Positions 1 through 9,258 of a stretch of 64,000 nucleotides of DNA are shown in pieces. Numbering within the stretch: the first letter of the stretch is position 1; every line of letters starts with the position of its first letter. The notes beneath the pieces were generated by a model that saw only the letters and a list, made by a program, of their open reading frames with translations, made no database searches and was not told the origin of the DNA. The stretch is from Brevundimonas vitisensis (GTDB taxonomy: Bacteria; Pseudomonadota; Alphaproteobacteria; Caulobacterales; Caulobacteraceae). The stretch lies in contig NZ_CP067977.1 in assembly GCF_016656965.1 (NCBI RefSeq), positions 2,194,501 to 2,258,500 of the forward strand. Reading direction: 5' to 3'. The translations under genes were made by a program, and so were the position numbers.

Positions 1-264
1 GTCAAATCACTGGCGCGCGAATGGGGTCCGCATGGAGTGGTCGTCAACGCCTTGGCTCCGGCGGCTCTGACCGATGCTGCGCGAACCTATCTGGAAGCCG
101 ATCCGGACCGCACGCGCGAGGCGATGAAGAGTTTCCCTCTCGGGCGGATGGGCGACATGCGCGACGATATCGGACCGGCCGCCGTCGCCCTGTGCAGCGA
201 TCTGTGGCGTTATGTGACCGGTCAGACCGTCAATGTGGACGGCGGCTATTACACCGCGCTTTAG
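1..264 (+). CDS. SDR family oxidoreductase, C-terminal part (5' end outside window)
   Basis: The reading frame is open from base 1 to a TAG at 262-264 and gives 87 residues of a short-chain dehydrogenase C-terminus. The typical run after the active site is present: a VVVNALAP stretch, an LGRMG segment and the end VTGQTVNVDGGYY, which close the Rossmann fold and the subunit interface of classical SDRs. The nucleotide-binding and Ser-Tyr-Lys part lies to the left of the window, so the substrate cannot be judged. It converges with the aldehyde dehydrogenase gene, whose stop codon overlaps its own (261-264). Confidence 0.85.
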   Translation, partial: VKSLAREWGPHGVVVNALAPAALTDAARTYLEADPDRTREAMKSFPLGRMGDMRDDIGPAAVALCSDLWRYVTGQTVNVDGGYYTAL

Positions 265-1694
265 GCCGAAGCCGTCAACTTCACGTCCAGATAGGCCAGC
301 AGACCCTCGGCCCCGCCTTCCGAACCGTGACCGGAATCGCGCACGCCGCCGAAGGGTGTCTCGGGGTTCGACACGGCCAGAGTGTTGATGCCGACCATGC
401 CCGCCTTCAACGCAGCCCCGATATCGGCAACCCGTCGCGCCGAGGAACTGAAGGCATAGGCGGCCAGGCCATAGGGCAGGCTGTTGGCCCGCCCCACGAC
501 CTCGTCGAAGTCGTCGAACGGTACGATAGGGGCCACCGGCCCGAACGGCTCTTCGCACATGACCAGGGCCGCATCGTCCAGGCCCGTGATGACCGTGGGC
601 GCATAGAACCAGCCCTCGTTTCCGTGCCGCTCTCCACCCGTCTCGATCCGACCGCCCCGGTCGCGTGCGTCCTGAACCAGGGCCTCCATCGCCGCGATCC
701 GGCGGGGATTGGCCAGCGGGCCCATCTGGACTCCCGCACCGAGGCCGTCGCCGACCTTCAGGCTGCGGGCCACCTCAGTGAACCGCGCCGCGAAACGATC
801 GTGAACTGCCGCCTGGACGAAGAAGCGTGTGGGGGAGATGCAGACCTGTCCGGCATTGCGGTATTTGGCGATGGCGGCCGTCTCGGCCACCGCCTCGACA
901 TCGACATCGTCGAAAACGATCACCGGGCCATGCCCGCCCAGTTCCATGGTGGTGCGCTTCAGATCATCTGCGCATAGCCGCATCAGCGACTTGCCGATGG
1001 CGGTCGAGCCGGTGAAGGATACTTTGCGAATTTCGGATGCGGCGATCAGCCGGGCCGAGACGGTGGCCGGGTCGCCGAACACAAGGTTCAGCACGCCCGC
1101 CGGCAAGCCCGCGTCAGCAAAGGCCCGTGCGATCTCGACGGCGGTGCCCGGCACCTCCTCCGCCGCCTTCAATACCAGGGTACAGCCCGCGGCCAGCGCC
1201 CCGCCGATCTTGCGACAGGGCGTCAGGGCCGGGAAGTTCCAGGGGGTGAAGGCCGCCGCCGGTCCGACCGGTTCGTGCGTCACCGTCATCACCACGCCGG
1301 GAACCCGGCTGGGCACCACGCGGCCATAGGTGCGGCGACCCTCCTCGGCATACCAGTCGATGACGTCCGCAGCGTAGGCGATCTCGCCCCGGCTCTCGGC
1401 CAAGGGCTTGCCCTGTTCCAGGGTCATGACGACGGCGATGGCTTCAATCCGTTCACGGATCAAAGCGGCTGCGCGGCGCAGGATCGCCGAGCGCTCCACG
1501 GCCGTTGTCGCCGCCCAGGCGGGAAAGGCGCGGGCCGCAGCCGCCACGGCCTCGTCCAGATCGGCATCCGTGGCATGGGGCAGGTCGGCAATCGGACGGG
1601 CCGTGGCGGGATTGAAGACAGGCTCGGTGGTGCGTGTGTCCGCGGACACAAAGCGTCCGTCTATGAACAGGGCCAGGGTCGAATAGTCGGTCAT
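261..1694 (-). CDS. NAD(P)-dependent aldehyde dehydrogenase, succinate-semialdehyde dehydrogenase type
   Basis: 477-residue aldehyde dehydrogenase. Visible hallmarks are the PWNFP segment (151-155), the FTGST cofactor loop (227-231), general base Glu251 in MELGGH and nucleophile Cys285 in GQVCIS, followed by the EEPFGP motif. The family oxidises aldehydes to acids with NAD(P)+; similarity is to GabD/SSADH-like members, but the substrate is not determined. The ATG at 1694 was chosen because it overlaps the stop of the upstream GMC gene as ATGA. It is last in a three-gene operon (FAD oxidoreductase, GMC oxidoreductase, ALDH), which suggests alcohol to aldehyde to acid oxidation. Confidence 0.92.
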   Translation of the reverse strand: MTDYSTLALFIDGRFVSADTRTTEPVFNPATARPIADLPHATDADLDEAVAAAARAFPAWAATTAVERSAILRRAAALIRERIEAIAVVMTLEQGKPLAESRGEIAYAADVIDWYAEEGRRTYGRVVPSRVPGVVMTVTHEPVGPAAAFTPWNFPALTPCRKIGGALAAGCTLVLKAAEEVPGTAVEIARAFADAGLPAGVLNLVFGDPATVSARLIAASEIRKVSFTGSTAIGKSLMRLCADDLKRTTMELGGHGPVIVFDDVDVEAVAETAAIAKYRNAGQVCISPTRFFVQAAVHDRFAARFTEVARSLKVGDGLGAGVQMGPLANPRRIAAMEALVQDARDRGGRIETGGERHGNEGWFYAPTVITGLDDAALVMCEEPFGPVAPIVPFDDFDEVVGRANSLPYGLAAYAFSSSARRVADIGAALKAGMVGINTLAVSNPETPFGGVRDSGHGSEGGAEGLLAYLDVKLTASA

Positions 1695-3289
1695 GCGCGC
1701 GCGTCCTCCAGGATCATGTCGGCGGCCTTTTCGGCGATCATGACGATGCCGGCATGGGTGTTGCCCGACAGGACGAACGGCATGATCGAACCGTCCACAA
1801 CCCGAAGCCCGCCGATGCCGCGCACCCGCAACCGGGCATCCACGACGGCACCCGCATCGTTGCCCATCCGCGCCGTACAGGTGGGGTGGTAGATGGTCGA
1901 ACCCCTGGCACGGCAATAGGCCAGCAGATCTTTGTCCGAGGCGCAGTCCAGGCCGGGCTCGACTTCGTGGTCGATGAAGGGGGCGATGGCGGGCTGGCGC
2001 ATGATGTCGCGCAGCACCTTCAACCCCCCGACCGTCACGCGCCGGTCGGTCTCGGTCGCCAGATAGTTGGGGTCTATGGCAGGAGCGACGAACGGGTCGG
2101 GACTGACGATCTTCAAGGTGCCCCGGCTCTCGGGCCGCAGTTGGCAGGCCGAGGCGGTAAAGCCGGAATAGTCGTGCAGCCGATCGCCCATCTTGGTGGT
2201 CGAGAAGTTGATGAAATGGATCTGGGTGTCCGGCAGGGCGAGCGTCGGATCGGTTTTCAGGAAGGCCCCGGCATAGCCGGCGCTGACGGTCAGGGGGCCT
2301 TTGCGGTTCAGGGCGAAGTTCAACCCCACCCCTGCCATGCGCCAGGCGCTGCGCATATCGTCGTTGAAGGTGATGCTTCGGGTGCATTTCAGGACCATGC
2401 GGACCTGCAGATGGTCCTGCAGGTCGGCCCCGACGCCGGGCAGGTCGTGGACCACAGGGATGGCGTGCTGCGCCAGCAGGGATGCCGGGCCGACGCCGGA
2501 CAGCTGCAGCAACTGGGGCGACCCTATGGCTCCAGCCGAGAGGATGACTTCGTGGCCGGCCTGGGCGGTGCCGGGACGGCCATCACGGCTGAACTCCACA
2601 CCGGTGCAGCGTCGTCCGTCAAAGATCAGCCGGGTCGTATGGGCACGGGTGACGACCGTCAGATTGGGCCGTCGCCGAACAGGCCGCAGATAGGCCACGG
2701 CCGAGGAGACCCGCAGTCCCCGTCGCGACGTGGTCTGATAATAGCCGGCCCCTTCCTGGGTCCGGCCGTTGAAATCGTCGTTGCGCGGATGGCCCGCCTG
2801 CTGAGCGGCCGCGACGAAGGCATCGCACAGGGGGTGGGGCGAGCCCTGGTCGGAGACGGGCAGGGGCCCGCCCTGTCCGTGGAACTCATCTGCGCCGCGG
2901 GCCTGATCCTCAGCTTTGCGGAAATAGGGCAGGACGTCCTCGAAGCCCCAGCCGACATTGCCCAGATCACGCCAGCCGTCGAAATCCTCAGCCTGACCCC
3001 GAACATAGACCAGGCCGTTAATCGAGCTGGATCCGCCCAGAACCTTGCCGCGCGGCTGGTTGATGATGCGGTCGTCCAGGTGCGGCTGCGGCGTCGTCTG
3101 GAACATCCAGTTAACCTTGGGATCGACGAACAGCTTGCCGTAACCCAGGGGGATGTGGATCCAGGGATTGGTGTCCTCGCCGCCGGCTTCCAGCAGCAAA
3201 ACCCGATTTCGGGGATCGGCGCTGAGACGATTGGCCAGGACGCACCCGGCCGAGCCTGCGCCGACGATCACATAGTCAAAGCGTCCCAT
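1691..3289 (-). CDS. GMC family flavin-dependent alcohol oxidoreductase
   Basis: 532 residues. The N-terminal FAD motif VIVGAGSAGCVLANRL, the PRGKVLGGSSSINGLVYVRG signature and the C-terminal HPTCTARMG and SGNTHAG motifs (with the catalytic His and Asn) mark a glucose-methanol-choline oxidoreductase of the choline/alkanol dehydrogenase branch. Such enzymes oxidise primary alcohols to aldehydes, which fits the downstream aldehyde dehydrogenase. The ATG at 3289 lies just past the stop of the upstream gene (TGAGATG arrangement); an in-frame ATG at 3298 is an alternative. No signal peptide is seen, so it is probably cytoplasmic. Substrate unknown. Confidence 0.9.
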   Translation of the reverse strand: MGRFDYVIVGAGSAGCVLANRLSADPRNRVLLLEAGGEDTNPWIHIPLGYGKLFVDPKVNWMFQTTPQPHLDDRIINQPRGKVLGGSSSINGLVYVRGQAEDFDGWRDLGNVGWGFEDVLPYFRKAEDQARGADEFHGQGGPLPVSDQGSPHPLCDAFVAAAQQAGHPRNDDFNGRTQEGAGYYQTTSRRGLRVSSAVAYLRPVRRRPNLTVVTRAHTTRLIFDGRRCTGVEFSRDGRPGTAQAGHEVILSAGAIGSPQLLQLSGVGPASLLAQHAIPVVHDLPGVGADLQDHLQVRMVLKCTRSITFNDDMRSAWRMAGVGLNFALNRKGPLTVSAGYAGAFLKTDPTLALPDTQIHFINFSTTKMGDRLHDYSGFTASACQLRPESRGTLKIVSPDPFVAPAIDPNYLATETDRRVTVGGLKVLRDIMRQPAIAPFIDHEVEPGLDCASDKDLLAYCRARGSTIYHPTCTARMGNDAGAVVDARLRVRGIGGLRVVDGSIMPFVLSGNTHAGIVMIAEKAADMILEDARA

Positions 3290-3290
3290 C

Positions 3291-4403
3291 TCACGCATTG
3301 GCCAGTCCCCTAGCCAAGTCCACCACATGGTCGGCAATGGCCAGAGAGGCCGTCAGGCCGGGGCTTTCGATGCCATACAGATGGATCATGCCTGATCGGG
3401 CGGTGCCGAGCGGATGAATGCGGAAATCCGCGGCGGGCTGGCCGGGTCCCGAAATCTTGGGTCGCACGCCCGCATAGCCGGGCACCAGGGCACCGTCCGG
3501 CAGGTCCGGCCAATACCGACGAACCGCACCGTAAAAGCGCTCGGCCCGGCGCGGATCGACATCATAATCGGGCCGATCGACCCATTCGACATCGGGCCCG
3601 AACTTGGCCTGTCCACCCAGGTCCAGCGTCAGATGCACACCCAACCCGCCCGGCTCCGGCGTGGGATAGATCAGCCGGCTGAACGGCGACCGGCCCGTCA
3701 GGGTGAAATAGCTGCCCTTGGCGAAATGGGGCGTGGCCTGATCCGTCGGCGACAGGCCCTCGGTGGCAGCGGCCAGACCCGGCGCGCTCAGTCCGGCGCA
3801 GTTGACGACCAGCCGGGCCAGCAACGACGGGTCGCCATCCTCGCCCGTGGTGATCGCCACGCCTTCGGGCCGGACTTCCATGGCCGTTACGCGGGTCAGA
3901 AAGGCGATCATGGCCCCGGCGGCCTCGGCCTCGCCTTGCAGCGACAGCATCAGGGCGTGGGAATCGACAATCCCGGTCGACGGAGAGAGCAGGGCCCCCA
4001 CACAGGCGAGAGCCGGTTCCAACGCCTGGGCCTGATCCGCAGTAAGCCAGGCCAGGTCGTCAACGCCATTAGCCATACCGGCCTGTTGCAAACGCTGCAG
4101 CTCAGGCAATTGGGCCGCATCGGTGGCAACGATCAGCTTCCCGCAGCGGGCGTGCGGCAGATGGCGCTCGGTGCAATACGCATAAAGGGCGTCCCGACCC
4201 TGAACGCACAGCCGGGCCTTCAGCGAGCCTTGCGGATAATAGATCCCCGCGTGAATGACCTCGCTGTTGCGCGAACTGACGCCTGAGCCGATATGGTCCT
4301 CCGCCTCCAGGACGACCACTTCGCGGCCCGTCAGGGCCAGGGCGCGGGCCGTCGCGAGGCCGACCACCCCGGCACCGATCACCACACATTCGACCGTGTC
4401 CAT
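3291..4403 (-). CDS. FAD-dependent oxidoreductase, L-2-hydroxyglutarate oxidase (LhgO)-like
   Basis: 370 residues of the DAO/LhgO family. The N-terminus has a dinucleotide fold ([16 protein letters not shown]), an acidic end of the second strand (VLEAED), then [15 protein letters not shown], a segment typical of L-2-hydroxyglutarate oxidases and related 2-hydroxyacid flavoenzymes. It ends with a [17 protein letters not shown] flavin-contact motif. First gene of the operon with GMC oxidoreductase and ALDH; divergent from an IclR gene 80-90 bases away that probably controls it. The ATG at 4403 starts directly at the flavin fold; upstream in-frame codons run into the promoter region. Exact 2-hydroxyacid substrate not resolvable. 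Confidence 0.85.
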   Translation of the reverse strand: MDTVECVVIGAGVVGLATARALALTGREVVVLEAEDHIGSGVSSRNSEVIHAGIYYPQGSLKARLCVQGRDALYAYCTERHLPHARCGKLIVATDAAQLPELQRLQQAGMANGVDDLAWLTADQAQALEPALACVGALLSPSTGIVDSHALMLSLQGEAEAAGAMIAFLTRVTAMEVRPEGVAITTGEDGDPSLLARLVVNCAGLSAPGLAAATEGLSPTDQATPHFAKGSYFTLTGRSPFSRLIYPTPEPGGLGVHLTLDLGGQAKFGPDVEWVDRPDYDVDPRRAERFYGAVRRYWPDLPDGALVPGYAGVRPKISGPGQPAADFRIHPLGTARSGMIHLYGIESPGLTASLAIADHVVDLARGLANA

Positions 4404-4485
4404 AGTGTTGCGAAAGCACAGGGCCACGCGCTGCGATAGGGGCCGCGCCCTCGGATCGTGGACGCGATCAGGACCACCCTCTACG
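4404..4485. promoter_or_regulatory. Divergent promoter region between FAD oxidoreductase operon and iclR
   Basis: Short intergenic region expected to hold both promoters and the IclR operator. It contains the 13-mer GCTGCGATAGGGG (4430-4442), which recurs exactly at 18178-18190, where it forms the right half of an inverted repeat in another divergent promoter region of this catabolic cluster. No clear -35/-10 pair could be assigned. Confidence 0.4.
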
Positions 4486-4494
4486 ATGATCGGC

Positions 4495-5289
4495 ATGACG
4501 ACGACCGATCCCGAAACTCAAGACCGCGACAGCGGTGGTCCCCGCGCCATGGGTCGCGTCCTGGCTTTGCTTGAGCTTTTGGCGCGCGCCCCCGGTGGAC
4601 TGCCCCTGGCCGATATTTCGGTGGCGCTGGGCGCGCCCAAAAGCACCCTGCTGAACAGCCTGCGGCCACTGGTAGCGGACGACTTTCTGGTCGTGGAGGG
4701 CGTGCTCTATCGGTTGGGGCCCAAGGCGTTCCGCCTGGCCGCGACCATCGGCTCTGCCTACGATCTGCCGCGCATGGTGCGGGGCTATCTGAGGGCCCTG
4801 GCCGACCAGACGCAGGAGACGATCGGCCTGGCTGTGCTGGATCACGAGATGAAGCGGTTCGTCTATATCGACGTGATCGAGAGCTCTCGCCCGGTTCGCT
4901 ACACCATGCGCCTGGGCATGAGCGGACCACTGTATTCGACGGCTGCGGGGCGGGTGCTGTTGGCCTATCAGCCGGAAGACTATCGCAACGACTATGTCGC
5001 CAAGGCCCGGCTGGTCGCCCTGACCGAGCGTACCAATACCGACCGCGAGATCCTGAGGGCCCAGCTGCAGGAGGTGCGTGAGACCGGCGTGTGGCTGAGC
5101 CTGGGCGAATCGGTCGCCGATTCCGCTGCCGTTGCCGCGCCCATTTTCGGGCCGGACGGGACGGTTCTGGCGGCGGTTTCGCTGGGGGCTCCGACCGATC
5201 GGATGGCGTCGAATCGCGAAGCCTTGATGGAGGCGGTCATGAAAACGGCCGCGCACGCCTCGGGAGGCATGGCGGCCGTCTCCGGTTAG
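4495..5289 (+). CDS. IclR family transcriptional regulator
   Basis: 264 residues. An N-terminal winged helix (about 15-75, with [18 protein letters not shown], then [22 protein letters not shown]) is followed by the IclR effector domain ([24 protein letters not shown], later [12 protein letters not shown] and [10 protein letters not shown]). IclR proteins bind small aromatic or acyl effectors and often repress a divergent catabolic operon, here the FAD/GMC/ALDH genes. ATG codons at 4486 and 4495 are both possible; neither has a strong ribosome site. It converges with the amidohydrolase gene (11-base gap). Confidence 0.9.
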   Translation: MTTTDPETQDRDSGGPRAMGRVLALLELLARAPGGLPLADISVALGAPKSTLLNSLRPLVADDFLVVEGVLYRLGPKAFRLAATIGSAYDLPRMVRGYLRALADQTQETIGLAVLDHEMKRFVYIDVIESSRPVRYTMRLGMSGPLYSTAAGRVLLAYQPEDYRNDYVAKARLVALTERTNTDREILRAQLQEVRETGVWLSLGESVADSAAVAAPIFGPDGTVLAAVSLGAPTDRMASNREALMEAVMKTAAHASGGMAAVSG

Positions 5290-5300
5290 GTCGGTCGGGC

Positions 5301-6533
5301 CTAGAGGGGCAGGCCGGCCATCTTCATCCCGTTCTCGTACATGACCTTGGCCGTGTCCTCGTCGGTCAGGTCCTTGCAGGCCTCGTCGGCGAAGATGCGC
5401 GGTTCCTCGACGCCTTCGGAGTGGGGATAGTCCGATCCCATCAGCAGCCAGTCGGCATCGCCCGTCTGAGCCACGATCTGGCCGATGTCGTCCTCCGGAT
5501 AGGCCACGATCTTGACGTGGCGCTTGAAGATCTTGCTGGGGCGTTCCTTCAGCTGGCCGCCGGGCCAGTAGCCGTTCTTGGCCATGCCCCGGACCTTGTC
5601 CATCTTGACCAGCATGGACGGCACCCATTCAGCGCCGTTCTCGGCCGAGATAAGGGTGATGTTCGGAAAGCGCTCGAAGAAGTTCAGCAGAACGAAGCTG
5701 GACAGGGTCTCGATCACCGGGCGCTCGGAATAGCCGTGCATCCACATGAAGGCGGTCTGGCGCAGGCGCGACTTCTGCATCGGCTCGCCCCAGACAGCCA
5801 TGTGATCCTTCAGATAGATGGCCTCCGACACATGGAAGACGACACCGATCCCGGCTTCGTTCAGGATCGCCCAGAACGGGTCATGGTCGGGGTGAGCCGG
5901 AGCCTTGCCGTTGAAGGGGCCCATCGGCATCAGGATGAATTTCGCGCCGTTGGCGACCACCCACTTGGCCTGTTCGATCGCCTGCGGCAGATCGGCCAGG
6001 GTCACGACGGGACAGGTGAAGATCTTGTTCTGGTAGTTGAACTTCCATTGGTCCAGCATCCAGCGGTTATAGGCGTTCAGGATCGCATAGGCGGGATCGG
6101 GCTCGTCCAGATAGCTGATCGCCGAAACGAAGTTGCCGCAATAGAGCATGGATGACCGCACGTCCCAGGCATCCAGCACCTTCACCCGTTCGGCGGGGTC
6201 GGTCATGGTCGGGGTAATCGGCACGCGCATGTCGACTTCGGCCTTGCCCTCCTTCTGCGCACGCAGCCATTCGTGCAGCTTGCCGGGCGGCGGGATCTTG
6301 AAGTCTTCGGTCATATAATCGGCGCTGATCTCGACCTTGCGGTTGCCGACATGAAGCGCGAACTGGCCGTCATCGGCATGCCGGTAGTTCAGACCCCAAT
6401 CGGCCTTGTACTTGGCCGGCACGTAGACGTCGAAAGCTTCGGGTGTCTCATACAGGTGGGTATCGGCGTCGAAGATCGGCCCCTTGTAGCGCCAGCCTGG
6501 GGTCGGGGTGTCGGACAGGGGTTGGGCGGGCAT
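5301..6533 (-). CDS. Amidohydrolase-2 family metal-dependent hydrolase (ACMSD-like TIM barrel)
   Basis: 410 residues of the amidohydrolase_2 family. Metal-site motifs are the early FDADTHLYE (DxDxH type), a central HVSE and GSDYPHSEGVEEP near the C-terminus with the conserved Asp. Members decarboxylate or hydrolyse C-C or C-N bonds, and homologues are common beside acyl-CoA dehydrogenase and DUF35 genes in actinobacterial steroid clusters, but the reaction here is unknown. ATG 6533 was chosen because residues upstream have no family similarity and a good promoter sits at 6580-6608. Transcribed alone, after the folE operon and in the same direction. Confidence 0.82.
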   Translation of the reverse strand: MPAQPLSDTPTPGWRYKGPIFDADTHLYETPEAFDVYVPAKYKADWGLNYRHADDGQFALHVGNRKVEISADYMTEDFKIPPPGKLHEWLRAQKEGKAEVDMRVPITPTMTDPAERVKVLDAWDVRSSMLYCGNFVSAISYLDEPDPAYAILNAYNRWMLDQWKFNYQNKIFTCPVVTLADLPQAIEQAKWVVANGAKFILMPMGPFNGKAPAHPDHDPFWAILNEAGIGVVFHVSEAIYLKDHMAVWGEPMQKSRLRQTAFMWMHGYSERPVIETLSSFVLLNFFERFPNITLISAENGAEWVPSMLVKMDKVRGMAKNGYWPGGQLKERPSKIFKRHVKIVAYPEDDIGQIVAQTGDADWLLMGSDYPHSEGVEEPRIFADEACKDLTDEDTAKVMYENGMKMAGLPL

Positions 6534-6579
6534 CGACGGCTCCTGATCGCTTGGGGCGATAAAATCTGAATGATGTTCG

Positions 6580-6608
6580 ATTTTCTGCGTACGGTCCGAT
6601 CTTGTCAA
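6580..6608 (-). promoter_or_regulatory. Predicted sigma-70-type promoter of the amidohydrolase gene
   Basis: On the minus strand a perfect TTGACA (6608-6603) is followed after 17 bases by GAAAAT (6585-6580, four of six matches to TATAAT), about 45 bases before the amidohydrolase ATG. The bases around it are AT-rich compared with the surroundings. Confidence 0.6.
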
Positions 6609-6655
6609 GGGACGGCCGATGCGATCAGGCCTGCGATAAGGCCTCGGCGAGGGCC

Positions 6656-7102
6656 TCAGCCGACGACCAGGTCGGCGATGGACGCCTTCTGCATATCGGT
6701 CAGCGACACCGGCCGACGGGTCGCGCGGTCGACATAGACGTGGGTGAAATAGCCGGCCGCAACCGGGACCTCGCGCCCCTCCAGGAACAGTCCGATCTCG
6801 AACCTCAGGGACTTGTCGCCCAGGCGTCCGATCCGGACCCCGGCCTGGACGGTCTCGGGAAATTCGACCGGAGCCAGGAAGTTGCAGTGACTTTCGACGC
6901 ACAGGCCAATGGTCGGGCTGTCGGGCAGCCAGATCAGCTTTCGCTCGAACAGCATTCGAGTGACCGCCGTGTCGAACCAGCTGTAGTAGATGACATTGTT
7001 GGCGTGGCCATAGGCGTCGCCGTCAGCCCAGCGCGTGGGGATGTCCAGCCACCAGCGGTAATGATCGCGGCGTTCCTCGCCCGGCTTCATGGGTTCGGTC
7101 AT
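6656..7102 (-). CDS. Hot-dog fold acyl-CoA thioesterase (4-hydroxybenzoyl-CoA thioesterase family)
   Basis: 148 residues, a normal single hot-dog domain. The motif [20 protein letters not shown] holds the Asp and the GHxNN helix start that activate water in 4HBT-type thioesterases. It probably frees a carboxylic acid from a CoA thioester of the pathway or recycles CoA. Its ATG overlaps the stop of folE by four bases (ATGA), so it is the last gene of the crotonase-DUF35-thiolase-folE operon. Confidence 0.88.
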   Translation of the reverse strand: MTEPMKPGEERRDHYRWWLDIPTRWADGDAYGHANNVIYYSWFDTAVTRMLFERKLIWLPDSPTIGLCVESHCNFLAPVEFPETVQAGVRIGRLGDKSLRFEIGLFLEGREVPVAAGYFTHVYVDRATRRPVSLTDMQKASIADLVVG

Positions 7103-7680
7103 GGCTGCGCCCCCCGGCGGGTCAGTCGAAGGAACTCGGCGCGCGTGCGCGGGTCATCGCGGATCACGCCGCGCAGGCTGGAGGTGGTCAGGCGCGACCC
7201 TGGCGTATTGACGCCGCGCAGGGTCATGCAGCTGTGTTCGGCCTCGATCACCACCCCGACGCCCTGCGGGGCCAGGACGTCCTCGATGGCCTGGGCGATC
7301 TCGGCGGTCAGCTTCTCCTGAATCTGCAGTCGCCGGGCAAAGCCGTGGACCACCCGTGCCAGTTTGGAAATCCCCACCACCTTGTCGGTCGGCAGATAGC
7401 CGACATGGGCCACGCCGATCACCGGCAGCATGTGATGTTCGCAAAAGCTGACGACGCGAATGTCGCTAAGCACCACCAACTGGTCGTAGCCGGCCACCTC
7501 CTCGAACGTCCGCTCCAGATAGGCACGGGGGTCCTGCTCATAACCGGCGAACAGTTCGCGGTAGGATTTGGCCACCCGCTTGGGCGTGTCCAGCAGACCC
7601 TCGCGCGCCGGGTCGTCGCCCGCCCATTCCAGCAGGGTCCGTACGGCGGCCTCGGCCTGTTCCTGAGTAGGTCTGGTCAT
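7099..7680 (-). CDS. folE: GTP cyclohydrolase I
   Basis: 193 residues, full length for FolE. It converts GTP to 7,8-dihydroneopterin triphosphate, the entry step to tetrahydropterins and folate. Zinc ligands are in place: Cys80 and His83 in [10 protein letters not shown] and Cys151 in [11 protein letters not shown]; the QIQEKLT and [13 protein letters not shown] segments are also typical. The location is odd: it overlaps the thiolase stop and the thioesterase start by four bases each (ATGA at both ends), so it is translationally coupled inside a fatty-acyl type catabolic operon. A dihydropteridine-reductase-like SDR sits in the neighbouring operon at 12353. Whether the genome has a second folE cannot be seen. 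Confidence 0.96.
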   Translation of the reverse strand: MTRPTQEQAEAAVRTLLEWAGDDPAREGLLDTPKRVAKSYRELFAGYEQDPRAYLERTFEEVAGYDQLVVLSDIRVVSFCEHHMLPVIGVAHVGYLPTDKVVGISKLARVVHGFARRLQIQEKLTAEIAQAIEDVLAPQGVGVVIEAEHSCMTLRGVNTPGSRLTTSSLRGVIRDDPRTRAEFLRLTRRGAQP

Positions 7681-8816
7681 GCTTTTTCGAACAGGTGAAC
7701 CGCCGAGGCCGTTCCGAGGCCTACGACATGGGTGAGGCCCACCTTGGCCCCCTCGACCTGTCGCGCGCCCGCCTCGCCGCGCAGATGCAGGGCGATCTCA
7801 TACATATTGGCGATGCCGGTGGCGCCCAGAGGGTGCCCCTTGGACAGTAGCCCGCCCGAGACATTGACCGGCACCCGGCCGCCCAGGGCCGTTACGCCTT
7901 CGTCGATCAGCCGTCCCGCCTGGCCGGGCGCGCACAGTTGAAGGTTCTCGTAGTGCAGCAGCTCGGCCGTGGCGAAACAGTCGTGCAGTTCCACCAGGCT
8001 GACGTCGGACGGGGCGATGCCGGCCATGTCATAGGCGGTCTGGGCCGCCAGCCGGGTCACGCTGTTGACGTCGGGCATGATCGGATTGCGCGGGTTCCAC
8101 GGATCGGAGGCCAGGGCGGACGCCATGACGCGGATCGCGCGGCCCATCCCCATTTCCCGTGCCTTCTTCTCGGAGACCAGCACCGCCGCCGCCGAGCCGT
8201 CGACGTTCACCGAACACATCAGCTTGGTGTTGGGATAGGCGATCATCTCCGAGCCCATCACCTCCTCCAGCGGCGTCTCCTTCTGATAGACGGCCTTGGG
8301 ATTCATGGTGGAGTGATGGTGGTTCTTCACCGAGACCTTGGCGAACTGTTCGAAGGTCGTGCCCCATTTTCCGGCGTGCTCCATCCCGGATTCGGCGAAG
8401 ACGGCAGGCATGGAGGCGGAGCCGAAAAGGCCCTCCAGCGAGATGCCGGTCTCGTGCCCAGCGCCCAGCATGCCGCGCGGCATCTTTTCGACGCCAACGG
8501 CCAGGACCGCGTCGTACAGGCCCGACTTGATGGCGATCCAGGCCTCGCGGAAGGCTGAGGCCCCGGTGGCGCAGGCGTTGGAGATGTTGGTCACCGGAAT
8601 GCCGGTCTGGCCGATCTCGCGCATGACCGCCTGTCCGGTCATGTCGTAGGCCCCGAATACCGAGCCGCAGTACATGGCCTGGACATCGCGCACGGTCAGC
8701 CCGGCGTCGTCCAGCGCCAGAAGGGCTGCCTCGCCTCCCAACTGGGCAAAGGTGCGGTCCGGGTATTTGCCGAACTTCAGCATGTCGATGCCGAGGATAT
8801 AGACACTCTCGCTCAT
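7677..8816 (-). CDS. Thiolase family protein (SCP-x/acetyl-CoA acetyltransferase type) with catalytic Cys
   Basis: 379 residues. SCP-x-like thiolase with nucleophile Cys82 in [10 protein letters not shown], the VELHDCF motif (His and Cys in place of NEAF) and [17 protein letters not shown] near the C-terminus. These features predict true thiolytic cleavage or a related acyl transfer. A DUF35 gene lies immediately upstream (8-base gap), the usual partner arrangement, and folE overlaps its end. Of the three thiolase/DUF35 pairs in the window this is the only one with the standard catalytic residues. Confidence 0.9.
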   Translation of the reverse strand: MSESVYILGIDMLKFGKYPDRTFAQLGGEAALLALDDAGLTVRDVQAMYCGSVFGAYDMTGQAVMREIGQTGIPVTNISNACATGASAFREAWIAIKSGLYDAVLAVGVEKMPRGMLGAGHETGISLEGLFGSASMPAVFAESGMEHAGKWGTTFEQFAKVSVKNHHHSTMNPKAVYQKETPLEEVMGSEMIAYPNTKLMCSVNVDGSAAAVLVSEKKAREMGMGRAIRVMASALASDPWNPRNPIMPDVNSVTRLAAQTAYDMAGIAPSDVSLVELHDCFATAELLHYENLQLCAPGQAGRLIDEGVTALGGRVPVNVSGGLLSKGHPLGATGIANMYEIALHLRGEAGARQVEGAKVGLTHVVGLGTASAVHLFEKA

Positions 8817-8824
8817 GACCGGCC

Positions 8825-9250
8825 TCAGGCTGCAGGTTCAAAGAAGAAGGCGACATAGGACGCGCCGTCCTTGTCAGTTCGGCCCATGGCGTCGCCGAAC
8901 ACCATCCGCACCGGCATGCCGACAGGCAGGGCGTCCGGCTCGGGCGCGACATTGATCAGATTGCCCTTCAAGGTCAGTCCGTCGTCCAGATCCACGATGG
9001 CCGAGACGAAGGGCACCGGAACGCCGGGATAGGACCGTCTGACGATCGAATAGGCATGCAAACGGCCGGTTGTCGGCGCGCGATAGGACTGGACCGTGTC
9101 CCTGCCTCCGCAGCCCGGACAGGCCAGATGCACCGCAGCCGTGCGGGCACCGCAGGCCGAACACAGACGTCCCTCGACATAGGGCGTGTCGCCATCCAGG
9201 CGGATATAGGGCTGGGCCGGGCGGAGGGGCTGGGGGGCGGTATCGGTCAT
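8825..9250 (-). CDS. DUF35 Zn-ribbon/OB-fold protein (thiolase partner)
   Basis: 141 residues. A rubredoxin-like zinc ribbon with Cys30, Cys33, Cys44 and Cys47 is followed by an OB-fold of about 75 residues (GRLHAYSIVRRSYPG, later MPVRMVFGD). DUF35 proteins bind thiolase-fold partners and help position the acyl-CoA substrate. The start at 9250 lies 8 bases after the crotonase stop; it is followed by the thiolase gene. Confidence 0.88.
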   Translation of the reverse strand: MTDTAPQPLRPAQPYIRLDGDTPYVEGRLCSACGARTAAVHLACPGCGGRDTVQSYRAPTTGRLHAYSIVRRSYPGVPVPFVSAIVDLDDGLTLKGNLINVAPEPDALPVGMPVRMVFGDAMGRTDKDGASYVAFFFEPAA

Positions 9251-9258
9251 CGGTCTGC

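Noticed and set aside
261..2387. 708-codon frame as a longer aldehyde dehydrogenase
   Set aside because: Residues before the ATG at 1694 overlap the GMC gene in another frame and show no ALDH similarity; the ATGA overlap with the GMC stop fits the shorter start.
1754..3313. Long plus-strand frame (519 codons) across the GMC gene
   Set aside because: It is the antisense shadow of a well-conserved GMC oxidoreductase; its translation has low-complexity Gly/Arg/Gln composition and no domain.
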